A stretch of DNA of 64,000 nucleotides, taken from positions 250,002,767 to 250,066,766 of the forward strand of contig NC_134568.1 of NCBI RefSeq assembly GCF_050947875.1, read 5' to 3'. How positions within the stretch are numbered: the first letter of the stretch is position 1; each line of letters opens with the position of its first letter. Shown here one piece after another: positions 39,820 through 51,000 of the stretch. The position numbers were made by a program, and so were the translations under genes. Under the pieces are notes generated by a model that was not told the DNA's origin, did not search any database, and saw only the letters and a program-made list of their open reading frames with translations. Source of the DNA: Dermacentor variabilis (Eukaryota; Arthropoda; Arachnida; Ixodida; Ixodidae).

Positions 39820-40530
39820 ATCTCCCAATAACATCGCCCGGGGTTCGGAACACACTCCCTACGCCCGCTGATGACCGCATCCGGGGACAGGAAGGATGTC
39901 TGTGCAAAGCCGCGTGGTCGGTCGGGCAGGACGGCCGGTTCAAGCTGCGAAAATTTACGGAGCGGCAACGGACCACCACCGTCGGCGGCCGGGGCTCCAC
40001 GGCGCGGGGCCTCGGCGCGACCTCGAAGACGCTCGCGTCCCGGAGTTCTGGGAAAGCCGACGCGCGGCGGCCGGATTCCTGACGGCGTCGGAGTGGCGCT
40101 GGCCTCCCGCTGGAGCCGAGGGGCCGCATTCCCCGGCCGCCTCATCTCGACCTCTGCTCCTTCCGGTCGTGGCCAGCCTCTCGCATTGTGCGCGCTCGTT
40201 TTTTCGGCAGCTCTCGCGTGGCGCGGCCGTCGCCGCTGGCCCCGCCGTAAATCAGAGGATGCCACCGGGGGCGAGGTAACGGCTCCGCCACAAGATGGGC
40301 CCGCGTGAGGGCCGCATCCGGATGCCTGAGCTTTTGTTCTGCCGCGCCACCACCTTTGTTCCGGTTCGGCAGAAACGACACGCGGCTCCAACGACGTGCC
40401 TCACTCGCCGACGGAAGACGGCGCGCGAGAACGGCGGCCTGTCGCGGCAGCCACCGCGGGGAAGGATGCCCGCTACTCGTAAAATGAGTTCGCGGTCTCC
40501 GACAGCCAGTCTGTTGCAAGCGGCCTACTA
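39820..40530. other. GC- and CpG-rich island
   Basis: G+C and CpG density rise sharply, with repeated GCCGGCGG-type runs. This opens overlapping frames of 120-195 codons on both strands, all low-complexity Arg/Ala/Pro/Gly and without a domain. It may be a CpG island promoter or an untranslated first exon. I could not identify a partner exon. Confidence 0.35.
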
Positions 40531-42234
40531 AGCGATGACAGCGCCTTGTTACAAGCCCCCGTTCGCGCGGTCTGCAGCGATACTCGCCTTCTCGGTACTC
40601 GCAGGGGCCGATGGCGGCGTGCTTCCCGCGGCCATAGAGTTTTTTTTCCTTCCTTCATGTCCGCGGCTAAAACAGCTGCGTGCCGAGGCCGTACGGACTT
40701 TATGGAAAACCGCAACGGCAGCGAATACCACTTCCACAACCTTCGCGGCGGTTGGTAATTGCTTCACCTGTCTGTGCACACTGCGTGCGCGCCCTCGTTC
40801 TTCGGGCAAAATGATAACAGTTTGGGCTCGCAAAAACCATTTGACGTGGAACCGCGTTGCCTGCGCTATCATCGCTTACGACTTGACAGCCGTTGCTGCC
40901 TGCGAGCGGTCCCATCAATTCGGATTGAAGTCATGAGGTAAAACAATTGCCTTAAGCGGTGTTCCCCAGCACCCGTCGCGTGCTATATTGAGAAAGCGAC
41001 ACATAGTACGACGCTGTTCGCTCACACTTGTGTGTGCCCACATCAACCACCAGTACACGGACAAACTTCCCCAAGAGCCCGGAAAGTTTTATTGGCGCTC
41101 TTTTCTTAGTGCATTTATTTCATTTATTTATTTATTTTTGCACAGGCAGATCGCAAAGAAAATTTCGGATGGTGCTAGAACTTAATCACACAAGCCGCCT
41201 CATTTCTCGTAGACGCACCATGGTGCCTATACGTAACATGACAATGAAATCTAAACTAATCCAACGCAAGTCGCATTTAGGAATAAAATATAACGCAGCA
41301 CAAAAGAAGCACTTTTCGAAAGCACCACCTATGCGCGTCTATTTTCGAGAACAGTGACAAATCTGACTAGTAGGTGCTCGTTTATTACTAGTCACATTGC
41401 TAGATTAACATTCTCCTAATATTTTTCGTTTACAGGCAAAACAGAGCGAGTGGGAGAAAGAACAATGATAATATTCCAGAACGAAAACGCTCTCAGCAGG
41501 ACCCGAGTGCACAAAAAAAAAAGAAAAAAAAAGGGACGAGAACGTTTCTAAGTGCATGGATTTTGCACCCTGTACAAAAAACTACTGCGCGATGAATTTC
41601 AAGGGTGTCGTGCAAGAGCAGAGGGAATGAGAAGTGATAAATGACGAACAAGTGCATCACATCATTGTGATAGGGCTAAATTATTGGCCTCTTTTGGCAA
41701 GAAAGGAAGAGAAACAAGAAACCTCAAAGCGGTTTCTTCAGCATACACGCACGCTGTGTTTTTCGGCAAGCCGTACAACTTGTCCTCTTTTCTTGACACA
41801 TAAGGCGAGAGATTAGCGATAAAGGCGAGAAGTATAGCTTCTATTTTTGCAAATGTCGCGCAAGCACGGCATAGTCTTTGTTGCGAACGGACGCTTCCCA
41901 CTCCTGGTCAGGGCGGGCCTCTCGGACGTAACGCTGACGCGGCCCGACTCCGACGCATTCAAACATCGCGGGCAGCCTCCGAATTGAGGAGTGTCGCGAT
42001 GCGAATGGCTTTCCGTTCTGTTGTCAGGTTTACCTGCGGAATGCTGACGTGAGATGGGAGTACAGCCCGCACAACTCGCATGGGCGAGGCGCATGACACG
42101 GTACACACGCGCTTGCGGTTCTTCCAAACTTGAAATTATTAACGGCACATACTATCGGATTCAGCGGTCAGCTTCACTGACCACTCTGGTTGATCTAGCC
42201 TAAGGACATTCAATTATGTGCAAGTTTACAAGTG
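40531..42234. other. Unannotated intergenic DNA
   Basis: No gene. An A-rich run lies near 41512-41532. TTCTCCTAATATTTTTCG near 41410 faintly echoes the LINE tail but is not enough to call. Confidence 0.4.
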
Positions 42235-42356
42235 TGATTTTGGGAAGTTACCGCAAGCAAAACACGATACTTGAAGAAAGGGGCGACGTGTGTCGTCCTT
42301 CGTGTCGTCCCTTTCTTCGAGCCTCGTGTTTTGCTCGCGGTAACTGACCAAAATCA
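42235..42356. repeat. 122-bp palindromic MITE-like element
   Basis: TGATTTTGGGAAGTTACCGCAAGCAAAACACGA..GAAGAAAGGGGCGACG is inverted as CGTCCCTTTCTTCGAGCCTCGTGTTTTGCTCGCGGTAACTGACCAAAATCA. The arms are about 50 bases around a short TGTGTCGTCCTTCG loop. It lies about 270 bases upstream of the Gypsy pol fragment. No clear target duplication. Confidence 0.88.
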
Positions 42357-42629
42357 TGAATCACTAACTGGCCCGAACCCCCACTCTCCTATGTTACAAG
42401 TGTTTTAACAATTTTCTTAGCGTCTTGTTCCTTCGTACTCCGTTGAAGTTTCGCAATATATTGTATTACAAATGAAGAATGCAGTGACATCTTTTTGTCA
42501 TTAATTTTAGATGTCCATGTTGTCCTACTTTCATCTTGATCCACTTGATGTGCTGCGAGGACCCCATAGTGGAAGAGCTTTTGAGACTGTTATATAGCGC
42601 GTCGCTTCAGAGAATGCTTTACGCTTGGC

Positions 42630-43466
42630 CCTCTCGTCAGTGCTACTGGCGTCCAACCAGACCCGGACAAGATTCGCGCTGTCCAGAACTTTCCTGTTCC
42701 GTCTTCCACCGCAAACGTAAGAAGCTTTGTTAGACCTTGCTCATATTCCTTCGTTACATCAAGAGAAGTAAAGCCTTCTCTGCCCTCGTACGGTTGCTAA
42801 CGGCTCCCCCAGTGGTGGCTTATTATGATCCATCTGCCACCACTGAACTTCACAAGGATCCCAGTGGCCATGGAATTAGGGCCTTACTCGTTCAGTGGCT
42901 GCGTAACGCAAAGCGCGTAATTGCCTACGCCAGCCGCCTCCTGTCACCCGCTGAGAGGAATTTTTCATTTACTGAACGGGAGTGCCTGGCGTTAGTTTGG
43001 GCCATTAGCCAAATTCCGGCTCTACTTGTATGGCCGCACAGTTTCCGTGGTTACCGATCACCATGCCTTGTGGTGGCTCTGGTCACTTAAAGATCCCTCT
43101 GGTCAATTGGGTCGATGGTCGCTACGGCTCCAAGAATATTCATTTGTTGTTTTATACAAGTCAGACCGCGTGTACAAGGACGTCGACTGCCTCTCCCGTC
43201 ACCCTGTCGACCGCCCTGAACATGACACTGACGCTTGCGTCCTGACAATTTCTGATCTGCGTGGCATTCACATTGAACTGCGACGTGGTGACTGCTTACG
43301 TGTTCTCATCGATCGTCTCAATTCTGGACATTCGGACCCCACCCTGCGCAGGTTCGTACTCTGCGACATTCTCTACCATAGCAACGTACACCCTGAAGGA
43401 CCAGAATTTTTACTAGTTGTACCACGCCATCTCCGGACATCAATCAGTTCTTTAGTAGATGCGTGA
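42630..43466 (+). pseudogene. Gypsy RT C-terminus and RNase H
   Basis: The RT thumb remnant at 42630-42720 reads GVQPDPDKIRAVQNFPVPS-like. RNase H begins at about 42790. Its motifs DPSATTELHKDPSGHG, RVIAYASRLLSPAERNFSFT plus EREC, and VVTDHHALWWLWSLKDPSGQ carry the expected Asp, Glu and Asp catalytic residues. A shift between about 43016 and 43026 moves the last part to another frame. A linker with DVDCLSRHPV follows, and a TGA at 43464 ends the frame. RNase H would remove the RNA strand during reverse transcription. This copy cannot make one continuous protein. Confidence 0.9.
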
Positions 43467-43875
43467 CGCATCTACTGTAGGCCACCACAGCGTTTATCGT
43501 ACTTATATATACATGTATACGACTGCGTACGGCGCCGCTTCTACTGGCCAGGCCTATACCACTCCATGCGCCGCTATGTTTCAGCCTGTGCTATGGTGCG
43601 CTATGGCAGCGCCGAAAAAAAAAAAAAGACAACAACTGTGCTGCTCCCTGGACGCCTTCACCCCATCGATGTGCCTTCGGAACCATTCTATCGCGTCGGT
43701 CTCGATCTTCTCGGCCCTTTTCCGACGTCGAAATCTGGCAATAAGTGGGTTGTTATCCCGACTGACTCCGCGACCCAGTACGCGATCACGCGAGCTTTGC
43801 CTACGAGCATGTCCAACTGAAGTGGCGGATTTTCTTTTACATGACATCAACATCCATCACGGCGCACCCCGGTAG
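43467..43875 (+). pseudogene. Gypsy integrase zinc-binding and catalytic N-part
   Basis: The H-H half of the zinc domain (GHHSVYRTY) is present. The usual C-x-x-C is damaged: only one Cys remains before MVRYG. An A11 run near 43617-43627 probably caused a frame slip. The catalytic core shows VGLDLLGPFPTS with the first Asp and SATQYAITRALPTS. Another frame change follows near 43815-43845, after which VADFLLHDINIHHGAPR and an LTDRG with the second Asp can be read in separate frames. Confidence 0.88.
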
Positions 43876-44596
43876 CTCCTCACTGATCGCGGCCGCCCCT
43901 TCTTGTCCCGAGTTGTTGAAGACCTACTTCGTTCCTGTTCTGCCGAGCACAAACTTTCCACCGCCTACCACCCGCAAACGGACTCGGGAGCGGATCAATC
44001 GCACGATGACAAAAATGCTGACTATGTACATTTCTGACGACGACCGTGATTGGGACAACACGTTACCCTTCGTGGCCTTCGCCTACAACTCGTCCCGTCA
44101 CAAGACCGCTGGCTTTTCGCCCTTTTACTTCCGCCACCCTACTTTACCCTTTGACACACTGCATCCTTCCTCGACGAACACTCCCGCTGAATGCGCCGTC
44201 TTCGCCCGGGCTCACACGGCGCGCCAGACTGCCGGCTCCCGGCTCACTGAGTCTCAGGCCGCGCAGAAGATCAGGTACGACAGCCGACATCGGTACATTC
44301 GATTTCCTCCTGGCTCTGTTGTCCTCCTATGGACACTATGTCGCCGCATTGGCTTGTCTGAAAAGCTGCTACCACGCTGCACCGGGCCCTACACGATATT
44401 GCGTCAGCTTGGTGATGTTAACTGCGAGAACACTCCGTTGGACTCGCGTGTCTCCGTTGTCGTTGTACATGTGTTTCGGTTGAAGCCTTGCTTTGTGTCA
44501 CATAACAAAGAGCACCAGCGTTGTTATGAATTGGTGTTGCGGAAAATAAATGGAAAATTATGCGACAAACTGGCGATCAGAAAAGCAACTGCCTGA
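43841..44596 (+). pseudogene. Gypsy integrase C-terminal half
   Basis: A 251-codon open frame has out-of-family sequence in its first ~45 codons. It then has RTRERINRTMTKML, where the catalytic Glu of the DDE triad sits, followed by DWDNTLPFVAFAYNSSRHKT and GFSPFYFRHPTLPFDTL. Near the end PGSVVLLWTLCRRIGLSEKL with LLPRCTGPYTILRQLGDVN is the GPY/F-type DNA-binding module. The last ~40 residues are probably readthrough. Confidence 0.9.
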
Positions 44597-44600
44597 CTAG

Positions 44601-45470
44601 ATGGAAATATTTATAAGCTAGCGCTCTTGCCTTCGAGAAAATTGCTACTTTCTACTCACTATGGCTGCACTTTTAGCCAACGTACATATACATATATACA
44701 TTTGTTCGAGAGAACCTAGAAGTTCTGCGCATCTGGTTTAGTTTTCCCGCTAATCTACGATGCGACGCGACGCGACAGGTGATCGAAACGAAAGACAAGA
44801 GAAACAGATGTTGAAACTTGAGACTCGTGTTAACAGAACAGAACGATGGAGAGGCCCGCACAAACACGAGCACGTGCAACTCTGTGTGTACGCTATACAT
44901 TTGAGTTTCTGTGTGCCTTTTGTATTTTTGCTCTTGCAGTGCAAATACGAGTTTCGGCAAACTCAGACTAGACGAAACCAACATGTTGTTAGAGCTCTAT
45001 GGAGTACAAGCACGAGTATTAAGTTAATAATAATTTTAAAAACTAGGCGTAGGAAGCCATGTAATGCTTTTCAAACTCCGCTCTGTGCTTAGAATCTGAA
45101 CTGTAGTCTGGACTACAGCTTATAATTAAAGGGCTGTTTGAGGAGCGGCGTAAGGCGCGCATGGTTAAACGATATGGAAACAGTGCTGCAACGGGAGACA
45201 CGGGCTGGGCGCTGTTATATGTATGGGAAGTGCTTTTGCGAATTTCGTTTCGGAGAACGACTGAGGAATACGAACAAAAATATATGCGTGGCTAAGTATT
45301 ACACAGGATACAAAATAAACAAGAAAATTAAGAAAAAGCGAAACCCAGACATGTAAACGGTACAAGCCTAATATGGAAACATGGCAGACAGACAACATGC
45401 GGTTTAAACATAAAGTAAAAAGTGCGGAAGCAGTTCGTTGGATAAGCATAGTTGAAAGGAAGCCAGTTGG
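44601..45470. other. Unannotated intergenic DNA
   Basis: No motif-bearing frame. Confidence 0.4.
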
Positions 45471-45734
45471 ATGACTACACCTCTTCTTTATTTTAAAAAA
45501 AGAAAAATCTCCTTGAAATCGGAAGGGAAATGTGATATCTTAATAGAAAGGGCTGCAGCCAGTAGTTTCAAGCTAGATTTAGGCAGAAACCTCTCCGAAA
45601 TAGGCGAATCGTGCGTAGCTTGTAGAAACGCTAAAAACTTATTGGAAGTTTTGTTAGAATGTAACGGTATCTACCCAGTGGAATACGCATTAGCCGACGA
45701 GGGGTCCCAGGAAATGCGAACGGACATGCAGTAG
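45471..45734 (+). pseudogene. Possible LINE C-terminal knuckle remnant
   Basis: The frame contains LSEIGESCVACRNAKNLLEV then LLECNGIYPVEYAL. This resembles the C-x-x-C..E..H-x-L-L-x-C tail of non-LTR polyproteins, with the His replaced by Val. Nothing upstream resembles RT. It could be chance. Confidence 0.3.
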
Positions 45735-46840
45735 AGACCAAGACAAGTGTGCTGTCCGAGACATAGGAGGAAAATCTTGCTCGCGGCCGACTCCGATTTC
45801 CTAATTCAAATACATGTAAAACACAGAAATCTTTTTGAGACAACCACGGGACCAATTTGATTGAAATTTGTTGCACTTGAGAGGAAAAGGTGGAATTCTA
45901 GTGACTCTAGAAAGGGAAGTTTTGAACTAGGGCCTGGAATCACAAAAAATCCCGGAAATATCTAAGCTTAAAAAAAAAAAGAGGAGGAGGAAATTTACAA
46001 ATCCCTAACTGTGCGCCAAAAAGAGGCATTGAAGTTCCGAAACTGCGTCTGTTAGAGCATCTAAGGCTGAATAATTTCATATATAAATTTACAGGTTACG
46101 TAAGCATGTTACGTTGTTTATGAGATTTTTTGCAAGAGTACTAGCGACAGATTATTAGTATAGTTCATACCTGTGTATAGTACAATTTTGTCCGCTTTAG
46201 ATGTATCATTAGGTGCGGTTTACAGAATAGTGATGCGTTTGTTAATGCGGAGTTATAGAGTGATAAACTTGATACTTGCGTTTTTTTTTCTCAACTATAC
46301 AATATTCAACTCTTTTTGTAAAAGAAAAATACTTTATTTAGACATACTTCCAGTCCTGATAAGGATTATTTCAGGATGGGCAAAAATACAGACGAAATAC
46401 AAATACATGATGCAGAATAAATCAAACAAGCAGGCTATATAGCTTTGAAAACGAAGATGTAGGTAATACAAAGTTTAGTTCATGTTTAAAGAAACGCTTT
46501 AAATAAAATAGACTAACAAGATGTATACAGGATATAGATTTAGTGACCAAGCAGACTACTTCTTTAAGATACGATGTAAATATATACAATTTGATTAACT
46601 ATACAAGAAAACATGCCGTAAGTGCAGTTACATAATTAACAAGACAAGTGACAAGACTAACTATCAAATGACAGTTTAAATAAATCACTTGCTACAGTCA
46701 CGAGATTTTAACTTTTTGTTTTCATCTCAACAACTTCCATCAAATTCGGTGCTATAGAAAACGATTTCTCCGTTCCCATGTATTTATAAAGAGGAGCTCC
46801 TGAGCTAAAGCTCCCTTTTAAGTTAACTCTGAGCTCGACT
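45735..46840. other. AT-rich unannotated DNA
   Basis: No gene or element recognised. Confidence 0.4.
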
Positions 46841-47102
46841 ATTTGTCAACCCGCCGCGGTTGCTTAGTGGCTATGGTGTTAGGCTGCTGAGCACAAGGTC
46901 GCGGGATGGAATCCTGGCCACGGCGGCCGCATTTCAATGGGGGCGAAATGCGAAAACGCCCGTGTACTTAGATTTAGGTGCACGTTAAAGAACCTGAGGT
47001 GGTCGAAATTTCCGGAGTCCTCCACTACGGCGTGCCTCATAATCAGAAAGTGGTTTTGGCACGTAAAACCCCATAATTTAATTATTTTTTAACGATTTGT
47101 CA
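46841..47102 (+). mobile_element. Ruka-like SINE, best-preserved copy, with target-site duplication
   Basis: The SINE body is 46851-47090. The A-box head CCGCCGCGGTTGCTTAGTGGCTATGG and B box CGGGATGGAATCC are followed by ACGGCGGCCGCATTTCAATGGGGGCG, TTAGATTTAGGTGCACGTTAAAGAA, CCGGAGTCCTCCACTACGGCGTGCCTCATAATC and a CGTAAAACCCCATAATTTAATT end. ATTTGTCA at 46841-46848 recurs at 47095-47102 as a probable 8-bp target-site duplication. Confidence 0.94.
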
Positions 47103-47890
47103 CTGCATACCACTGATTCTAAAAACAGAAACTGGAAGCGGTGGAAAGACGAAAACAACACGCTTGGCAACATCTGCCAATTACTAACTTATACATATCT
47201 AATACCTGTCCCGATACTTTGTGGTACCACCTCATATTTGTACCATGGCAGCGCCGCGATCATGTGGCAATAGTAGGATGCAACATTGTCAGGCACATGC
47301 AGTAGCGCTACGCAGACTGCACTTGTGTCACTATTTATCGGTAAAAGCATCAAAAACTTGCTTTTTCTTTCTTCCTTCCCCGCCCCCCCCCCTTTTTTTT
47401 TCTTTCTTGCAGATGACGGCGCAGGTCTTCCTTTCTGCGCTTGTGGCAGGCGCGATTTTTTTTTTTGTCTTTTTCTTGTTAACGATTTCACCACCGCTGC
47501 ACTCCTCTCTGGTTCTTCGTTGTCATCTTTAATAACCTTGCCCGTTTAATGATCGTTATGCAATCGTTTAACATTTTATCTCGCATAGACTCTCAAAGTA
47601 TACGAACTACACCAACACACATCCATTACAATGCATGTGGCGCTGCTATCTATATTACGGTTGTGGACTACGAAGGCTTACCATATTTGCAGTACTGTGC
47701 CGGGTTGGTACCTTGAACAAGTGAATGAAACGCCCGCTTTCCGTGTTGTTAACTTGCGCTTATGTTACGCGGGATCGTGCTCGCCGAGCATGCAATGCGA
47801 TTACTTATTCGCAGCACTTGTATACTCGGCTTACGCGGTGCGGACTCGCTCCATAATGTCTGATAATGACGCTTAATGGCCTCTGTCCAG
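47103..47890. other. DNA upstream of the host gene's first coding exon
   Basis: A pyrimidine-rich patch lies at 47370-47480. No TATA box or other core promoter could be identified with confidence, so the transcription start is unknown. Confidence 0.4.
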
Positions 47891-47947
47891 GTGCCCGACG
47901 AAGGCAGCATACAAGTCAGGCGATCCGGCCGCAGCCCCTGCCCGGGA
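47891..47947 (+). other. Probable 5' UTR part of the first coding exon
   Basis: CCTCTGTCCAG at 47880-47890 looks like a splice acceptor, so the exon may begin at 47891 and carry 57 untranslated bases before the ATG. If it is not an acceptor, the transcript starts here or further upstream. Confidence 0.45.
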
Positions 47948-48027
47948 ATGGGCTTCCCTGCAGTGACCGTCCTGCTCATCACAGTGCTGGTGGTCGTCGC
48001 CGAACCCCGACGAGAGATCAAGTACAA
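47948..48027 (+). CDS. Exon 1: signal peptide
   Basis: It starts MGFPAVTVLLITVLVVVAEP and ends in the split Lys codon AA, before donor GTAAGAG at 48028. An in-frame ATG at 47876 upstream would put a hydrophilic stretch ahead of the hydrophobic segment. The ATG at 47948 directly precedes a canonical signal peptide and also lies inside the probable exon, so it is preferred. Confidence 0.8.
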
Positions 48028-51000
48028 GTAAGAGAACGCGCGTCATCGTCAAGGGCGCGCGCACGGTGTGGACGCGAGGCCAGACACACGGAGCTAAAAA
48101 CTTTTAATGACACGCATGCGCGTTGTTGACAGCTTTGAGCTCCGTATACTTTTTTCTTCACACTGATGCCTCAGATATAACGTGGGCGAAAGCAGAGATC
48201 GAAGCTTAAAACTGTTCGCAACAGCGCGGTGTGCAACAGTTTTATTCGTTATGCGTGCAGAAATTATTGTACAATTCATTTACTGGCAAGGCGGAAATTA
48301 CGTTAGAAGTAACCGAAAGAAAAAATGCAAGAAATGAAGAAAAGAGCGGGGCAGCCTTTGTCTAAATACTTTACGGCGATCCGATATACGACTTCATTAG
48401 CCTTGTCCATATACTACTGAAGAAATATGTGACGTGAAAAAATATGTTGAAGAAAGATATTGTCAGTGCATCTCCCGCTCTCATTAGCTGTATGTTAATC
48501 GCTCATAGTGGTGACGTAGCTCTTCTGAATCATCCGCATCACTACATATGCCTTTACCCTTAATTAGGCCCTGGTACATGCTGATGTCAGCGCACATGCA
48601 GAGTATGTCACCATCGCAAAGAGAGGGGGTGAAGGGAACACACCCTCGACAAGCATTGCCATGACTAGCAGTTTCCGCCAGCTTCACTTGTTTCCACGAA
48701 CGAATACGTACAGCTTTTGACAATGCATACTAATGCGTCACGCCGCGTACATGGTTTGGCGTCGACGTTAGAACATTGCGCGCCGTGTAGCGCGGAAATT
48801 CGCCTGGTTTTTCCAGAAAAGAAAAAAATTGATGTACTTCGCGAAAATGTTTCCTGGGCATGATCAAAACGGCGGCGATTATCGGTGCAAAAATAAAGGC
48901 TATACAGAAGGCTGCCATCCAGGATCGCTTCGTCTCGACAGCACGTTCGTATACGCGGATATTTTGCTTGCATGAACAGGCGGCGTGTGTGTGGAGGAGG
49001 ACAATACGAGGCTGCCTCAGAAATGAAGCGTGCAAGCGTGCAGGGTGAGCTGTCGCAATAATAGCTGTGCCAGCTATAAATGTCACCAAGGCTATAGAAG
49101 AACAACCAAGGTCCCTGAGCAATCATGAAAACCGGCTGCGTGTTGGTACACATATTGCCTGTCCTTCGTCTATTTTCTTATCTCCTACTTCGTTACCTTT
49201 TAATGATGTATAGTCGTTGGCTTATGTCACGGAACACCCATATCAAGCGTTTTCTAACGGACTAACTTTGAGTAGTCCTTTTATCGGGGCTTATAGAAAG
49301 TAAGTTCGACTCGCTGTGCGCATATCTACGTCCACACTAGCGGGGAAAACACGCAAGGTGTGCCGCCGGCGGCAGAACGCGCGCTGTGGATGCTTGAGCG
49401 TCAGTTGTTTATCCTGCCGCGCGACGAGCAGATCTCGCAGCTTTTTTTCTTAGCATAAAACTTCGCGTGCTAACAGCAGCGGTGCCGCACACAGCCTGTA
49501 TAGCGAGCTCAGAAAACAGTTTTCAGTTGCACATACTGCGATTCTGCGCCGTCGAACTGACCGTTCTGGCCCGTTCATCTTGGGGCACATGCGTGTAGCT
49601 TCTGACCTGGCTATAGGCACCAACGTGCTGAGACGTGGGAACGCATATGCCCCTCGCAACGTGCACGGTCGGTCATATATTCGGCCTGGACTCATCTGGA
49701 TCAAGGCGCGCGCCTGTTATCCTTATAAGATGCCATGCCTGCAAGACATAGAGTTTCCTGCAATAATTACAGGGAACTCTGGCACTGCAATCGTTCAGCC
49801 ACCATGGGAATGATGGTTAGAACATGAATCTGTCTGATCTTCGCGCTTGTAGCTTCAGACGATCTTGTGGCTGCGCTTACTCATCTGCCTTTGCTGACCT
49901 AAATTTACAAGCAATTTATATTTCTTTTAAAAATACAGAAGGTAATAACACTCTATGAGCACGCATAATCGCTGCTAATTGCAGTGGTTCCGCCTGCCGA
50001 GGTGGCCAAATCGAAACGCGCCAAGCGTTTCAACGCACAGGCTTGCCCGCGAGATTCTGGCCGCTATTTTGTAGCGATGCCTTATGCCTTATTCCATGCT
50101 ATTCTTATCATCCACCACACACGGCCGCCTGATCCCGTTGATAATGTGGGCAGACCGTCGCTCTGACCACTGGCCAAGCGCGAAAAGCCTGAAAAGGCAT
50201 AGAATCGGAAAAGGCATCGCTACAAAATACCGGCTTCTATGCCACAGACCCGGCGCATGCGTCCGTAGCGTAATGGTTTCAATATCGGCCTTCTGTGCTA
50301 GAGGTGCTGTCTTCGAATCCTACCATCGGACAAATTTTAATAACGTCTATTAAATTATTTATAACGCAGTGCTGTTCTGCTCATGCAGCGCAGTGTTGAA
50401 AATGATCAGTTTGGGAAGTGATGAAGCCGCTTTAGAGCCACAAGAACGAAGTTTAGGCAAATCTATGCATTGACCATCATCCCCATGCTAACAGCCCTGC
50501 TTGCTTCGCCCGTAGACACAAGCGCCGGAGTTCCCTCCCTATTAAGTATTTATGTGAAGCTGTATGCTATAGGGCGCCTTCGATACAAGCCGTGTCATTC
50601 GCCTGGCATCCCGTGAACCCACGAGCCCAATGAGACGACTTTCATTTTGTGACGTGGGCAAGCGCACCGCAAAATTATCGCATCCCTCGATTCAGTTTGG
50701 AGTCAGTGGAAAGATCGCGCAAATAGATTTCACATGAATGTCGCTTCAGGAAAAGGCTGACATCTGTGTGACCATATTTTACGTATCGACTCATCTTGAA
50801 GGCGACGACAAGCCGCACGCGCTATCACTGCTACTGTGGACTTGGCTGAAGTGTATCGAGGGCCGGTATTCTGTAATGTTCCATCTCATTTTCCGCTCTT
50901 CTATTCTTATCGCGTGGCGCGCCGAGTGGACGATCTCGACGATTACGGCGACGCAGTGGCCTACGAGTCGTGTCGGAGCCAATGACGTTAGAAAATACGG

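Larger units (their letters stand above)
42630..44600 (+). mobile_element. Ty3/Gypsy LTR retrotransposon, pol fragment
   Basis: Ordered remnants of a Gypsy pol run from the end of the reverse transcriptase through RNase H, integrase and the integrase C-terminus. There is no gag, protease, RT catalytic core or LTR. The frame shifts at least twice and an in-frame stop lies at 43464. It is truncated at the 5' end, and the 3' end fades near 44600 without a recognisable polypurine tract. Confidence 0.92.

Noticed and set aside
39807..40391. 194-codon minus-strand frame rich in Arg/Ala/Pro/Gly
   Set aside because: CpG-island composition opens frames on both strands. No domain, and similar-length frames overlap it.
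48730..49122. Minus-strand frame with two hydrophobic stretches (TKRSWMAAFCIAFIFAPIIA), faintly like a transporter N-terminus
   Set aside because: The rest of the frame has no transporter motif, and an overlapping frame is also open. It lies antisense in the host gene's intron. A decayed transporter fragment cannot be excluded.
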